From: Falsiroseomonas tokyonensis
Lineage (GTDB): Bacteria; Pseudomonadota; Alphaproteobacteria; Acetobacterales; Acetobacteraceae
Direction of reading: 5' to 3'
DNA: 54,093 nt
Assembly (NCBI RefSeq): GCF_019024325.1
Contig: NZ_JAFNJS010000014.1
Coordinates: forward strand, 1 to 54,093
The notes under the pieces are model-generated. The model was not told the DNA's origin and ran no database searches. It was given only the letters and a program-made list of their open reading frames with translations. Each line of letters starts with the position of its first letter. Positions within the stretch are counted from its first letter, which is position 1. Both the position numbers and the translations under genes were made by a program. Below, in pieces: positions 1 through 7,894 of the stretch.

Positions 1-195
1 GGCACCACCATCATCGCCGGCCAGCGCACCGGTCGCCGCGTGCGGGCGATCGAGCTCGCGCCTGCCTATGTCGACCTGGCCGTGGCGCGGTGGAGGATGC
101 TGCATCCGGACATGCCGGTGACGCTGGCGGACGATGGCCGCGACTACGACGCCGTCGCCGCGGCGCGGACGGAGGTCACCGCCAATGCAGCCTGA
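1..195 (+). CDS. DNA methyltransferase, C-terminal fragment (cut by window edge)
   Basis: Open from the first base in frame 1 to a TGA at 193-195. It begins GTTIIAGQRTGRR and continues IELAPAYVDLAV, which matches the tail of SAM-dependent DNA methylases just after the FxGxGTT SAM-binding loop. The same segment of the next gene reads GTTMIAAERTGRR...IDPAYADVIV, so the two genes are tandem paralogues. Only the last 64 residues are present, so class and target are unknown. The stop overlaps the next gene's start by 11 bases, which suggests coupled translation. Probably a phage-borne DNA modification enzyme. Confidence 0.75.
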   Translation, partial: GTTIIAGQRTGRRVRAIELAPAYVDLAVARWRMLHPDMPVTLADDGRDYDAVAAARTEVTANAA

Positions 196-1453
196 TCTCG
201 TCGTCTCCTCCCTGCCGGTGGCGTCCCTCGTGCCCTACGCCGAGAACGCGCGTACGCATTCGCCATCGCAGGTGGCGCAGATCGCGGCGTCGATCGCCGA
301 GTTCGGCTTCGTGAATCCGGTGCTGGTCGACGCCGAGGGCGTGTTGATCGCCGGCCACGGCCGCGTCATGGCCGCGAAGCAGCTGGGCCTCGCCTCCGTG
401 CCGGTGCTGCGGCTCGGCCATCTTTCCCCGGCCCAGGCGCGGGCCCTGCGGTTGGCCGACAACCAGATCGCGCTGAACTCCGGCTGGGACGAGGCGCTGC
501 TGGCCGCTGAGATCGCGCGGATCCGCGACGAGGCGGTGGTCGACCTGGACGTGCTCGGCTTCTCCGGCATGGAGCTCGATCGGCTGCTGGCAGCCGCCGA
601 TGCCGGGCTCGGCGATGATGCCGATGACGCCCCGCCGCCGCCCGTGGTGCCAGTCACGCGCACGGGCGATCTCTGGCGCTGTGGCGAGCACCGCCTGCTG
701 TGCGGCGACGCCACCAAGATCGAGGACGTGCAGCGCGCGCTCGGCGCCGGGCAACTGGCCGACATGGGCTTCGTCGATCCGCCCTATAATGTCGCCTATG
801 AGGGCGGCACCGCGGCCAAGATGACCATCGCCAACGACGCGCTCGGCGGTGGCTTTCCCGAGTTCCTCCGCCCCGCGCTGGCCAACCTGCTCTCGATCAC
901 CAAGGGCGCCTGCTACGTCTGCATGTCCTCCTCCGAATGGCCGACGCTGCATCGCGTCTGGCAGGAGGCGGGCGGCAAATGGTCCAGCACCATCATCTGG
1001 GCGAAGAACACCTTCGCCCTCGGCCGCGCCGACTATCATCAGCAGTTCGAGGCCATGCTCTACGGCTGGAAGGCGGGCGCGCAGCACTACTGGTGCGGTG
1101 CGCGTGACCAGGGGAATGTCTGGCACTTCGACAAGCCGGCGCGCAACGACCTGCATCCCACTATGAAGCCGGTGGCGCTGGTCGAGCGCGCGATTCGCAA
1201 CAGCAGCAAGCCGCGCGACACGGTGCTGGACTGCTTCGGCGGCTCGGGCACGACGATGATCGCGGCGGAGCGCACGGGGCGGCGCGCCGTGCTGCTGGAG
1301 ATCGACCCTGCCTATGCCGACGTCATCGTGCGACGCTGGCAGGAAACGACCGGCGAAGCCGCGGTTCTGGAGGGTGATGATCGCATCTTTGCCGATGTCG
1401 CCGCGGCGCGTGGCGTCGTCGATCATGATGTGATCCAGACCGCCGAATCATAG
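185..1453 (+). CDS. ParB-like domain / DNA modification methylase fusion
   Basis: 422 residues from ATG 185; a longer frame opens at 134, but 185 gives the natural N-terminus MQPDLVVSSLP and overlaps the preceding stop. Residues 1-110 resemble the ParB/Srx nuclease-like fold (ARTHSPSQVAQIAASI, then GVLIAGHGRVMAA). The rest is an amino-methyltransferase with catalytic DPPYN at about residue 198 and the SAM loop FGGSGTT at 351-357. The order catalytic motif then SAM motif is that of beta-class N6-adenine/N4-cytosine enzymes. Such ParB-MTase fusions are common in alphaproteobacterial prophages upstream of terminase and probably protect phage DNA from restriction. The target sequence cannot be read from the gene. 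Confidence 0.85.
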   Translation: MQPDLVVSSLPVASLVPYAENARTHSPSQVAQIAASIAEFGFVNPVLVDAEGVLIAGHGRVMAAKQLGLASVPVLRLGHLSPAQARALRLADNQIALNSGWDEALLAAEIARIRDEAVVDLDVLGFSGMELDRLLAAADAGLGDDADDAPPPPVVPVTRTGDLWRCGEHRLLCGDATKIEDVQRALGAGQLADMGFVDPPYNVAYEGGTAAKMTIANDALGGGFPEFLRPALANLLSITKGACYVCMSSSEWPTLHRVWQEAGGKWSSTIIWAKNTFALGRADYHQQFEAMLYGWKAGAQHYWCGARDQGNVWHFDKPARNDLHPTMKPVALVERAIRNSSKPRDTVLDCFGGSGTTMIAAERTGRRAVLLEIDPAYADVIVRRWQETTGEAAVLEGDDRIFADVAAARGVVDHDVIQTAES

Positions 1454-1495
1454 CAATTCCGCGCCGCTGCATCTTGCTTGGCTCGTGCGCGGCAC

Positions 1496-1533
1496 AGCGC
1501 GAATGGTCCGTCACACGCAGAGCACCCCGCCCT
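1496..1533 (+). repeat. Upstream repeat, copy A (pairs with 3161-3198)
   Basis: A 38-base block beginning AGCGCGAATGGTCCGTCAC ends 17 bases before the ATG at 1551. A second copy with 32 of 38 identical positions lies at the same kind of location before the small gene at 3217. In both copies TTGGCT occurs 18 bases before AGCGCGAAT, which gives a possible -35 box with 17-base spacing to GAATGG or GAATCG. A shared promoter or operator duplicated together with a small gene is the simplest reading. Confidence 0.55.
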
Positions 1534-1550
1534 GCACCACGGAGACCAAG

Positions 1551-1787
1551 ATGACCGACCGCGAAGCCCGCGCCACCCGCAACCAGGAACGCAGCCTGGC
1601 TGCCTTCCTGGCGAAGAAGGCCGAGTTCGACGCCCTCCTCGCGGAACTCCAGCAGGCCAGCGCGGACCATTTCGGCGCGGACCCCGAGACGGTGCTTTGG
1701 GGCGAAGCAGCCTGGCTTTCGGATGCCACCGCGAAGCTGAAGGACATCGCGGACCAGCATTTCCGCCGCGGCGAATACGAAGCCTGA
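1551..1787 (+). CDS. Small charged protein of unknown function
   Basis: 78 residues, MTDREARATRNQERSL... ending RRGEYEA. I prefer the ATG at 1551 over one at 1485 because GGAG sits about six bases ahead of it and because the copy-A repeat would otherwise be coding. The protein is mostly helical by composition, rich in Ala, Glu and Lys, with no signal peptide, membrane segment or known motif. It lies between the methylase and a DUF3489 gene in a prophage accessory block. No function is assigned. Confidence 0.6.
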   Translation: MTDREARATRNQERSLAAFLAKKAEFDALLAELQQASADHFGADPETVLWGEAAWLSDATAKLKDIADQHFRRGEYEA

Positions 1788-1793
1788 CGGGAC

Positions 1794-1869
1794 CCCATCG
1801 CAGCTTGCTGCGATGGGAACCCGACGCGGGCCGTTCCCGCACCGCCCCGACCGGCGAGGCCGGCGGGGC
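1794..1869 (+). terminator. Two strong GC-rich hairpins after a small gene
   Basis: Seven bases after the stop at 1787 there is a perfect 11-bp inverted repeat (1794-1804 and 1807-1817, arms CCCATCGCAGC and GCTGCGATGGG, 2-base spacer). A second stem follows at 1844-1855 / 1859-1869 with loop GAG and a one-base bulge. Neither is followed by a T-run, so a classic intrinsic terminator is not shown. They may act as Rho-assisted terminators or as mRNA 3' protection. Confidence 0.4.
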
Positions 1870-1919
1870 TCCCGGCAGTAGGGGCCGATGACCGGCACCC
1901 GGAACGGGAGACCACCACG

Positions 1920-2768
1920 ATGACCAAGCTTTCCGATAGCCAGCGCGTGATTCTGAGCGCCGCCGCGCAGCACGAGATGGGCCTCGCCCGCGCGCCGAAG
2001 ACCCTGCCGGCCGCCGCCCGCAACGCGGTGTTCCGCAGCCTGATCAAGAACAACCTGCTGACCGAGATCAACGCGCCGCGGGAGCATGTCGGGCTCGGCT
2101 GGCGCCAGGATGAGGAAGGCACCTGGATCGTGGCGCGCATCACCGACGAGGGGCTGCGCGCCATCGGCATCGACCCGAACGAGGGCGACGCGGGGGCCGG
2201 CGAGCCCGACTGCTCGGGCATCGAGGGCAGCGTGCCCGACACGGCGCCCACGGTGGCGCCGGCCGCGGAGCCCGCCACACAGGACGCCCCGGCGCCCGAA
2301 GCCGCCCAGGCTGCGCCCCTGGCGGAGGAGATCGCCCTGCTCGACCAGGCCCTCGCGGCGCGCACCGCCACGCCGCGGACCAGCCTGCGCGACGCCACCA
2401 CGGCGGTGCTCGCCGCCTGGGACGACGAGGCCAATCGCGAGGGCGACATGATCGGCGCCCTCGACGCGCCGATGGAGGCCCTGCGCACCCTGCTCGCCGG
2501 GAAGCCCGCCCGCGAGCCCGGCGCGCCGCGCAAGCCGCGCGAGGGCACGAAGCAGGAGCAGGTGCTCGCCATGCTCCGCCGGCCCGAGGGCGCCACGGTC
2601 GCACAGATCGCCGAAGCGACGGGCTGGGCACAACACACGGTGCGGGGCTTCTTCGCAGGGCTGAAGAAGAAGGGCCACAGCATTGAGGTGCGCGAGCGCA
2701 TCCGCCAGGTCGGGCCGAACAAGACCGGCGCCAAGGGCTCCTTCACCATCTACGCCCTGGCAGGTTGA
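1920..2768 (+). CDS. DUF3489-domain protein
   Basis: 282 residues; GGGAGACC lies just ahead of the ATG. The C-terminal 75 residues (EQVLAMLRRPEGATVAQIAEATG, then HTVRGFFAGLKKKG) match the DUF3489 winged-helix-like domain, found in many alphaproteobacterial prophage and plasmid proteins. The N-terminal 90 residues (MTKLSDSQRVILSAAAQHEMG...) resemble a second small helical domain that often accompanies it. The middle (about 95-195) is a low-complexity Ala/Pro/Glu linker. Probably binds DNA and regulates; targets unknown. Confidence 0.75.
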   Translation: MTKLSDSQRVILSAAAQHEMGLARAPKTLPAAARNAVFRSLIKNNLLTEINAPREHVGLGWRQDEEGTWIVARITDEGLRAIGIDPNEGDAGAGEPDCSGIEGSVPDTAPTVAPAAEPATQDAPAPEAAQAAPLAEEIALLDQALAARTATPRTSLRDATTAVLAAWDDEANREGDMIGALDAPMEALRTLLAGKPAREPGAPRKPREGTKQEQVLAMLRRPEGATVAQIAEATGWAQHTVRGFFAGLKKKGHSIEVRERIRQVGPNKTGAKGSFTIYALAG

Positions 2769-2784
2769 CGCCAAATGGCATTGA

Positions 2785-3054
2785 TCAGGGCTCGCTGCTG
2801 GAAGGCAGCGGACCCTGATGCCGTTCCCAGGGCTTCAGTTTCTGCTTCGGGGGATCGAGTGCCAGTACCAGTTCCTCGGCCGTCCACCCTTGACGCTTCG
2901 CAGCCTTCGCAACGCCGAGCAGCACCTCGCGCGCATCATCGATGTAAAGTTTCACGACCCGCGGCGTGCCGACACCGTTTCCCGCCAGAGCCATCGCTTT
3001 CGCCGTCTCATAGACCATCTTTTCGATGTCTTTCGGCCCTCTGCTCGGTGGCAT
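2785..3054 (-). CDS. Small conserved-looking protein of unknown function
   Basis: 89 residues, MPPSRGPKDIEKMVYETAKAM..., with a helical, protein-like composition, while frames on the opposite strand give arginine-rich nonsense. An AGGGCAG motif lies six bases ahead of the ATG. It ends 16 bases from the convergent DUF3489 stop. No membrane segment or recognised motif. It is the only leftward gene in this early block, so it may be controlled separately. Confidence 0.5.
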   Translation of the reverse strand: MPPSRGPKDIEKMVYETAKAMALAGNGVGTPRVVKLYIDDAREVLLGVAKAAKRQGWTAEELVLALDPPKQKLKPWERHQGPLPSSSEP

Positions 3055-3160
3055 GTTCGCTGCCCTCTGCTCCTCCGAACAGGATGCACATCGCGCATCG
3101 CTGCGCCCATCGAAAACCTACAGAGCACATCGATCATTCGAGTTGGCTGCGCTCTGACGC

Positions 3161-3198
3161 AGCGCGAATCGTCCGTCACCCGCAGGGCATTCCGCCCC
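3161..3198 (+). repeat. Upstream repeat, copy B (pairs with 1496-1533)
   Basis: AGCGCGAATCGTCCGTCAC plus 19 further bases, 32 of 38 positions identical to copy A and ending 18 bases before the start at 3217. TTGGCT again precedes it by the same distance. Conservation is confined to upstream DNA: the proteins encoded downstream of the two copies are not obviously related. Confidence 0.55.
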
Positions 3199-3216
3199 GC
3201 CGAGACGGAGATGCCA

Positions 3217-3396
3217 ATGAGCAAGACCAGCAGGCCGATTGACATCGCTAGCGCCATCGCCGCGATCGACACGCTCCTGCGCTCGGTGGAGGCGGGGTGG
3301 ATCCCGGCCGCCCGCAAGATCAGCGCGGCCCGCCGCGCCCTCGATGCCCTGCAGGGCTCCCTGAGCCAAAGCGAGGCTTCCGCCGATGGCCGCTGA
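3217..3396 (+). CDS. Small protein of unknown function
   Basis: 59 residues, MSKTSRPIDIASAIAAIDTLL... ending SEASADGR. ATG 3217 is preferred over ATG 3211 because GGAG ends immediately before 3211, which puts it six bases ahead of 3217. Composition is helical and basic. The last 11 bases overlap the next gene, so the two are probably translated together. No recognised domain. Confidence 0.55.
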   Translation: MSKTSRPIDIASAIAAIDTLLRSVEAGWIPAARKISAARRALDALQGSLSQSEASADGR

Positions 3397-3667
3397 ACGC
3401 CGCTGGATCATCCTCGCGCAGGATGGCCGGCATGTGACGATGGGGCGCGCGGCACCACCCAGCGAGGCCGAGGTAGAAGCAGCCGCCGCGGCGCTCGCCG
3501 CTCAGGGCCTCGCCGGCTGGCTCGCCACGCTGGACGGGAACTACTGGTCGCGCCGCCGCGTGGCGCTCGCGTCGGTGCAGATGCTCGGCGACGGCGCCAC
3601 GCTGGATTGGTCCGCCGCCATCACCGCCTTTGAAGCCGCCCGTCAGCACGCACTGCGCTCCCTGTAG
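3386..3667 (+). CDS. Small phage-associated protein of unknown function
   Basis: 93 residues, MAAERRWIILAQDGRHVTMGR..., ending ALRSL. It overlaps the preceding gene by 11 bases and lies 41 bases before the terminase small subunit. The start WIILAQDGR and the centre WLATLDGNYWSRRRVAL look like a compact mixed fold. Position suggests a packaging-adjacent accessory protein, but no family is recognised. Confidence 0.6.
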   Translation: MAAERRWIILAQDGRHVTMGRAAPPSEAEVEAAAAALAAQGLAGWLATLDGNYWSRRRVALASVQMLGDGATLDWSAAITAFEAARQHALRSL

Positions 3668-3708
3668 CACGCGCGCAGTCCATCCTCGTGCGGCGGGAGG
3701 TCGCCGCC

Positions 3709-4224
3709 ATGCCCGAGCTGACCGCCTCCACGCGCGAGGCCGCCCGTCGCCTGGGCGTCAGCGACACTGCCATCCACAAGGCCGAACGCGCGGGCCGTAT
3801 CGCCCGCGAGCCGGACGGCCAGTGGGACATCGACAAGACCCGCCGCCGCCTGACCGAAACCGCCGATCCCACCCGCTCGCCCCTGGCCAACGGCGCCGGC
3901 GCCGAGGGTACGCCCTTCGCCCGGCTTAAAGTGGCGCAGCTCGCGCTGAAGGTGGAAGCGCAGCGCCTTTCGCTCGACGAGACCAAGCGCCGCCTCGTCG
4001 ATGTCACTGAGGCCAATGCCGCGCTCGACGAGATCGGCAGCACCATGCGCGACGCACTGCTGAACTGGCCGGCGCGCGTGTCCGGCCTGATCGCCGCTGA
4101 GATCAGCGTCGACCCGCATCTGCTGCAGACCATCCTGCAGAGCCACATCAACGACCTGCTGACGGAGGCGGCCGATCGCTTCGATCCCGCAGGCCTCGGA
4201 GGGGATCGGTCTCCGCAGCCGTGA
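3709..4224 (+). CDS. Terminase small subunit (Nu1-like)
   Basis: 171 residues from ATG 3709, which has GGGAGG eight bases upstream; an in-frame GTG at 3688 would place that site inside the gene. Residues 1-50 (STREAARRLGVSDTAIHKAERAG) form a MerR/Nu1-type winged helix-turn-helix, followed by a helical region with RLKVAQLALKVEAQRL typical of a coiled assembly segment. It ends four bases before the large-subunit gene. Small subunits of this type bind the packaging site and recruit the ATPase. Identification rests on the helix-turn-helix and synteny. Confidence 0.8.
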   Translation: MPELTASTREAARRLGVSDTAIHKAERAGRIAREPDGQWDIDKTRRRLTETADPTRSPLANGAGAEGTPFARLKVAQLALKVEAQRLSLDETKRRLVDVTEANAALDEIGSTMRDALLNWPARVSGLIAAEISVDPHLLQTILQSHINDLLTEAADRFDPAGLGGDRSPQP

Positions 4225-4228
4225 GCAT

Positions 4229-6163
4229 GTGCGCCGGCGTGTCGGCGCCATGCTCCGCCCGCCGCCGCAGCTCACCGTCTCGGAATGGGCCGAGCGCCAT
4301 CGCATGCTCGGCAGCCGCGCCTCGGCCGAACCCGGCCCCTGGCGCACCAGCCGCACGCCCTACCTGAAGGATGTGATGGACGCGCTCTCCGCGGTGCATC
4401 CCGCTCGGCGCGTCGTCTTCATGAAGGGTGCGCAGGTCGGGGCCACGGAAAGCGGGAACAACTGGCTCGGCTACATCATGCACCACGTGCCGGCACCCGC
4501 CCTGGCGGTGCAGCCAACTGTGGAACTGGCCAAGCGCTTCTCGCGCCAACGCATCGACCCGCTGCTGGAGGAAACGCCCGCGCTGCGGGAGCGGGTCGCA
4601 CCGGCCCGGGCGCGCGACAGCGGCAACACCATGCTGTCGAAGGAATTCCCCGGTGGCATCCTGGTGCTGACGGGGGCCAACAGCGCGGTCGGGCTGCGCT
4701 CGATGACGGCGCGGTTCCTCTTCCTCGACGAGGTGGATGCCTATCCCGGCGATGTCGCCGGCGAGGGTGATCCGATCGCGCTCGCGGAGGCCCGCGCCCG
4801 CACCTTCGGCTGGCGCCGCAAGGCCTTCCTGGTTTCGACGCCCACCATCGCCGGCCGCAGCCGCATCGAGCGGGAGTACCTGGCCAGCGACCAGCGGCGG
4901 TTCTTCGTGCCGTGCACGGCGTGCGGCGAGATGCAGTGGCTCCGCTTTGAGCGGCTGCTCTGGGACAAGGGCGCACCTGAGACGGCGCGGTATCACTGCA
5001 CGGCCTGCGACCACCCCATGCTGGAGCACGACAAGACCGCCATGCTCGGCGGCGGGGAATGGCGCGCGACGGCCGATGGCCAGGATCCGCACACGATCGG
5101 CTTCCACATCTCGGCGCTCTACTCGCCGGTCGGCTGGCTGTCCTGGGAGCAAATCGCGCGGGATTGGGAGGCCGCTCAGGGCAAGCCAGAGGACATCAAG
5201 ACTTTCAAGAACACGATCCTGGGCGAGACCTGGCAGGAGCAGGGCGAGGCCCCGGACTGGGAGCGCCTGGTCGAGCGCCGCGAGGATTTCGCCATGGGCG
5301 TGGTGCCCACCGGCGCGCTGGTGCTGACGGCCGGCGTGGACGTGCAGGACGACCGCCTGGAATGCGACGTCTGGGGTTGGGCCGAGGGCTTTTCGTCGTG
5401 GCTCGTTGACCACGTGGTCATCCCCGGCAGCCCGCGGGATCGCGAGCCGTGGGACGACCTGGCGAAGCTGCTGGCGCGCGACTGGCCCCGGCACGGTGGC
5501 GGGGCCATGCGCATCGCCCGCCTCTGCGTCGACACCGGCGGCCGGGACACGGCGGCGGTCTATGGCCACCTCCGCCGCCTGCGGGATCCGCGCATCGCGC
5601 CGACCAAGGGCATCGACGGCTGGAACCGGGCGCAGCCGGTGCAGGGCCCGACGCCGGTGGACGCGCTGGTCAACGGCCAGAAGCTGCGCCGCGGCCTCAA
5701 GCTCTGGACCGTCTCCGTCTCCACATGGAAGGCGGATCTCTATCGAAGGCTTTGGCTCGGCCGCGGTGACGCGGAGGAGCTGCCGCCCGGCTGGGTGCAT
5801 CTACCGCGAGCGGTCGAGGTGGAGTGGGTCAAGCAGCTGGTCGCCGAGCAGCTGTGCACCACGAAGGATCGCCGCGGCTTTGCCCGTCAGGAATGGGCCA
5901 AGCTGCGGGAGCGGAACGAGGCGCTAGACTGCGCCGTGCTGGCGCGCGCGGCGCTCTGGCTGCTCGGCGCCGACCGCTACGGCGAGCAATTCTGGGCGCG
6001 GCTGCGGGATGAGGCGGCAGACGCGCCGCTGCGGCCGAGCGAAATTCCCGCCGCCGGGAATGTCGCTGACCCATCACCGCCATCGCAGGCGGCGCCGGCA
6101 CAGGCGCTCGACACACAGCGCCCGCGGGGCTGGCTCACGCCGCGGAATGGCTGGCTTCGCTGA
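4229..6163 (+). CDS. Terminase large subunit, GpA family
   Basis: 644 residues, close to lambda GpA (641). The DNA-packaging ATPase has a Walker-A-like KGAQVGATE at about 66-74 and Walker B FLFLDEVD at 163-170. Two CxxC pairs (VPCTACGE, YHCTACDH) about 35 residues apart suggest a zinc-binding insert. The nuclease domain follows, with the acidic strand TAGVDVQDDRLECDVW near 365. The start is uncertain: GTG 4229 gives the full frame, ATG 4250 removes seven residues; neither has a strong ribosome site. This enzyme cuts concatemers and pumps DNA into the procapsid. Confidence 0.93.
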   Translation: MRRRVGAMLRPPPQLTVSEWAERHRMLGSRASAEPGPWRTSRTPYLKDVMDALSAVHPARRVVFMKGAQVGATESGNNWLGYIMHHVPAPALAVQPTVELAKRFSRQRIDPLLEETPALRERVAPARARDSGNTMLSKEFPGGILVLTGANSAVGLRSMTARFLFLDEVDAYPGDVAGEGDPIALAEARARTFGWRRKAFLVSTPTIAGRSRIEREYLASDQRRFFVPCTACGEMQWLRFERLLWDKGAPETARYHCTACDHPMLEHDKTAMLGGGEWRATADGQDPHTIGFHISALYSPVGWLSWEQIARDWEAAQGKPEDIKTFKNTILGETWQEQGEAPDWERLVERREDFAMGVVPTGALVLTAGVDVQDDRLECDVWGWAEGFSSWLVDHVVIPGSPRDREPWDDLAKLLARDWPRHGGGAMRIARLCVDTGGRDTAAVYGHLRRLRDPRIAPTKGIDGWNRAQPVQGPTPVDALVNGQKLRRGLKLWTVSVSTWKADLYRRLWLGRGDAEELPPGWVHLPRAVEVEWVKQLVAEQLCTTKDRRGFARQEWAKLRERNEALDCAVLARAALWLLGADRYGEQFWARLRDEAADAPLRPSEIPAAGNVADPSPPSQAAPAQALDTQRPRGWLTPRNGWLR

Positions 6164-6176
6164 AAGGAGGACGACC

Positions 6177-6413
6177 ATGGATCCGACCGTCCTCGCCTGG
6201 GCGCTGGCGCAGCCTGTCAGCAGCCGCGCCGCCGTGCTGGCCGCCGCCTTCACCGGCGGCACCACCCGCGTGACCTTCGACGGGCGAACGGTAGAGTATC
6301 GGTCCCTCGATGAGCTCGGCCGCGCCTTGTCCGTCCTGCATGCGGCCGAGAACGCCGCGGCGCGCCGCCCCAGCGTGACCCTCGCCAGCTTCTCGCGTGA
6401 GGGAAGCAGGTGA
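6177..6413 (+). CDS. gpW-like head-tail joining protein
   Basis: 78 residues. The start at 6177 has one of the strongest ribosome sites of the window (AAAGGAGG, six bases ahead). The central TRVTFDGRTVEYRSLDELGRAL matches the gpW pattern of a beta hairpin followed by a helix. Gene order terL - gpW - portal is that of lambda-like phages. gpW proteins sit in the portal channel after packaging and prevent DNA leakage. The stop overlaps the portal start. Confidence 0.8.
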   Translation: MDPTVLAWALAQPVSSRAAVLAAAFTGGTTRVTFDGRTVEYRSLDELGRALSVLHAAENAAARRPSVTLASFSREGSR

Positions 6414-7894
6414 TGGGGCGTCTCCGTGATGCCTGGCACGCCCTGCGTGGCTATGCCGCGGCGCAGGACAGCCGCGCCTCGAGCTGGGCCGCGTCCGGCG
6501 GCAGCGCCACGGCCGAAGTCGGAGCTGCCGCGCCCACCGTGGCGCGCCGCGCCCGCGACGCTGTCCGCAACGACCCCTATGCCGCCCGCATCGTCGATCT
6601 CTGGACCGGCAATGCCGTCGGCGCCGGCATCACCACGCGTTGGCCGCACAAGCCCCATGCCGAGGCTTGGCGCCGCTGGTCCGATAGCACCGCCTGCGAC
6701 GCCGAGGGGCGGCTCGACCTCTACGGCCTGCAGGCGCTGGTCATGCGCGCGGTGGTCGAGAGCGGCGAATGCTTCGTGCGACTGCTGCCGGCCGACATCA
6801 CGACGGCGAACCCGATCGGGCTGCGGCTGCAGGTGCTGGAGAGCGATCACCTCGACACGGCGCGCCAGGGCGTCATCGAGGGTGTCCCCACCCTGCAGGG
6901 CATCAGCCTCGGCGAGGCCGGCGAGCCGGTCGGCTACTGGCTGCATCGCGTGCACCCCGGCGCCTCCTGGGTCCTGCCGGGGGGTGCCACCTGGCTGAGC
7001 AGCCAGCGCGTCCCGGCCCGCGACGTGCTGCATGTCTATCGCAAGCGCCGGCCGGGCCAACTGCGCGACGTGTCCTGGCTGGCGCCGGTCCTGACGCGCC
7101 TGCGCGATCTCGGCGACTACGAGGCGGCCCTGCTCATGAAGGCTAAGATCGAGGCGTGCCTGGCCGCGGTCGTCTCCGAGGATGGCGATGACGCCATGAC
7201 GGGCCCGGCCTCGGGTCTGCTGCGCGACGCGCAGGGCCGGACGGTGGAGAGCTTCGAGCCGGGGATGATCCTCTATCGCCGCGGCATGGGATCCGTGGAG
7301 GTGGTGAATCCCTCCGGCGGCGGCAGCCACGCCGCCTTCGCGCGCCGGGCGCTTGAGGCGTCCGCGGTCGGCACCGGCCTGACCTACGACCAGCTCGCGG
7401 GCGACCTCACCCAGGCGAACTACTCCTCGCTCCGTGCTGGCAAGATCGAGTTCCGCCGCCTCTGCGAGCAGGTGCAGTACGGGATGCTCATCCCGATGCT
7501 GGTGCGACCGATCGCGGATCGCTTCCATGCGCAGGGCGCACTGCTCGGGCTGTGGCGCGCCGAGGTGCCGGAAGGCCTCTCCCACGTCCCGCCCGCCCAC
7601 GAGATGATCGACCCGTTGAAGGACACGACGGCGCTGATCGCCCAGGTCCGCGCAGGCTTCGTGCCGCAGCCCGAGGCGGTCGGCGCCTTCGGCTACGACT
7701 TCCGCCAGGTGGTGGAAATGATCCGCGAGGCCAATGCCCTGCTCGACGAGGCGGGCCTCTCCCTCGACAGCGATCCGCGCCGCGTCGCCAAGTCCGGCGC
7801 CGCGCAGGACGCCGCCCAGCTCGCGGCGATCGAGATCGCCGCCACCGGTGCCGCATCGCCGCGCGCCGAGCCTGCCCCAGGAGCACAGCCATGA
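6413..7894 (+). CDS. Portal protein, lambda family
   Basis: 493 residues starting at ATG 6413, overlapping the preceding TGA by one base; a GTG at 6410 is the alternative. The N-terminal RRARDAVRNDPYAARIVDLWTG and the conserved block LTYDQLAGDLTQANYSSLR near residue 325 are characteristic of lambda B-type portals. These form the dodecameric DNA gate at one capsid vertex. The C-terminal tail is Ala/Pro-rich. The stop overlaps the next start in an ATGA junction. Confidence 0.92.
   Translation: MGRLRDAWHALRGYAAAQDSRASSWAASGGSATAEVGAAAPTVARRARDAVRNDPYAARIVDLWTGNAVGAGITTRWPHKPHAEAWRRWSDSTACDAEGRLDLYGLQALVMRAVVESGECFVRLLPADITTANPIGLRLQVLESDHLDTARQGVIEGVPTLQGISLGEAGEPVGYWLHRVHPGASWVLPGGATWLSSQRVPARDVLHVYRKRRPGQLRDVSWLAPVLTRLRDLGDYEAALLMKAKIEACLAAVVSEDGDDAMTGPASGLLRDAQGRTVESFEPGMILYRRGMGSVEVVNPSGGGSHAAFARRALEASAVGTGLTYDQLAGDLTQANYSSLRAGKIEFRRLCEQVQYGMLIPMLVRPIADRFHAQGALLGLWRAEVPEGLSHVPPAHEMIDPLKDTTALIAQVRAGFVPQPEAVGAFGYDFRQVVEMIREANALLDEAGLSLDSDPRRVAKSGAAQDAAQLAAIEIAATGAASPRAEPAPGAQP

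Noticed and set aside
4148-5800. Long leftward open frame (550 codons) opposite the terminase gene
   Set aside because: His/Arg/Ala-rich shadow caused by GC-rich codon bias; the opposite strand carries an intact terminase with all motifs.
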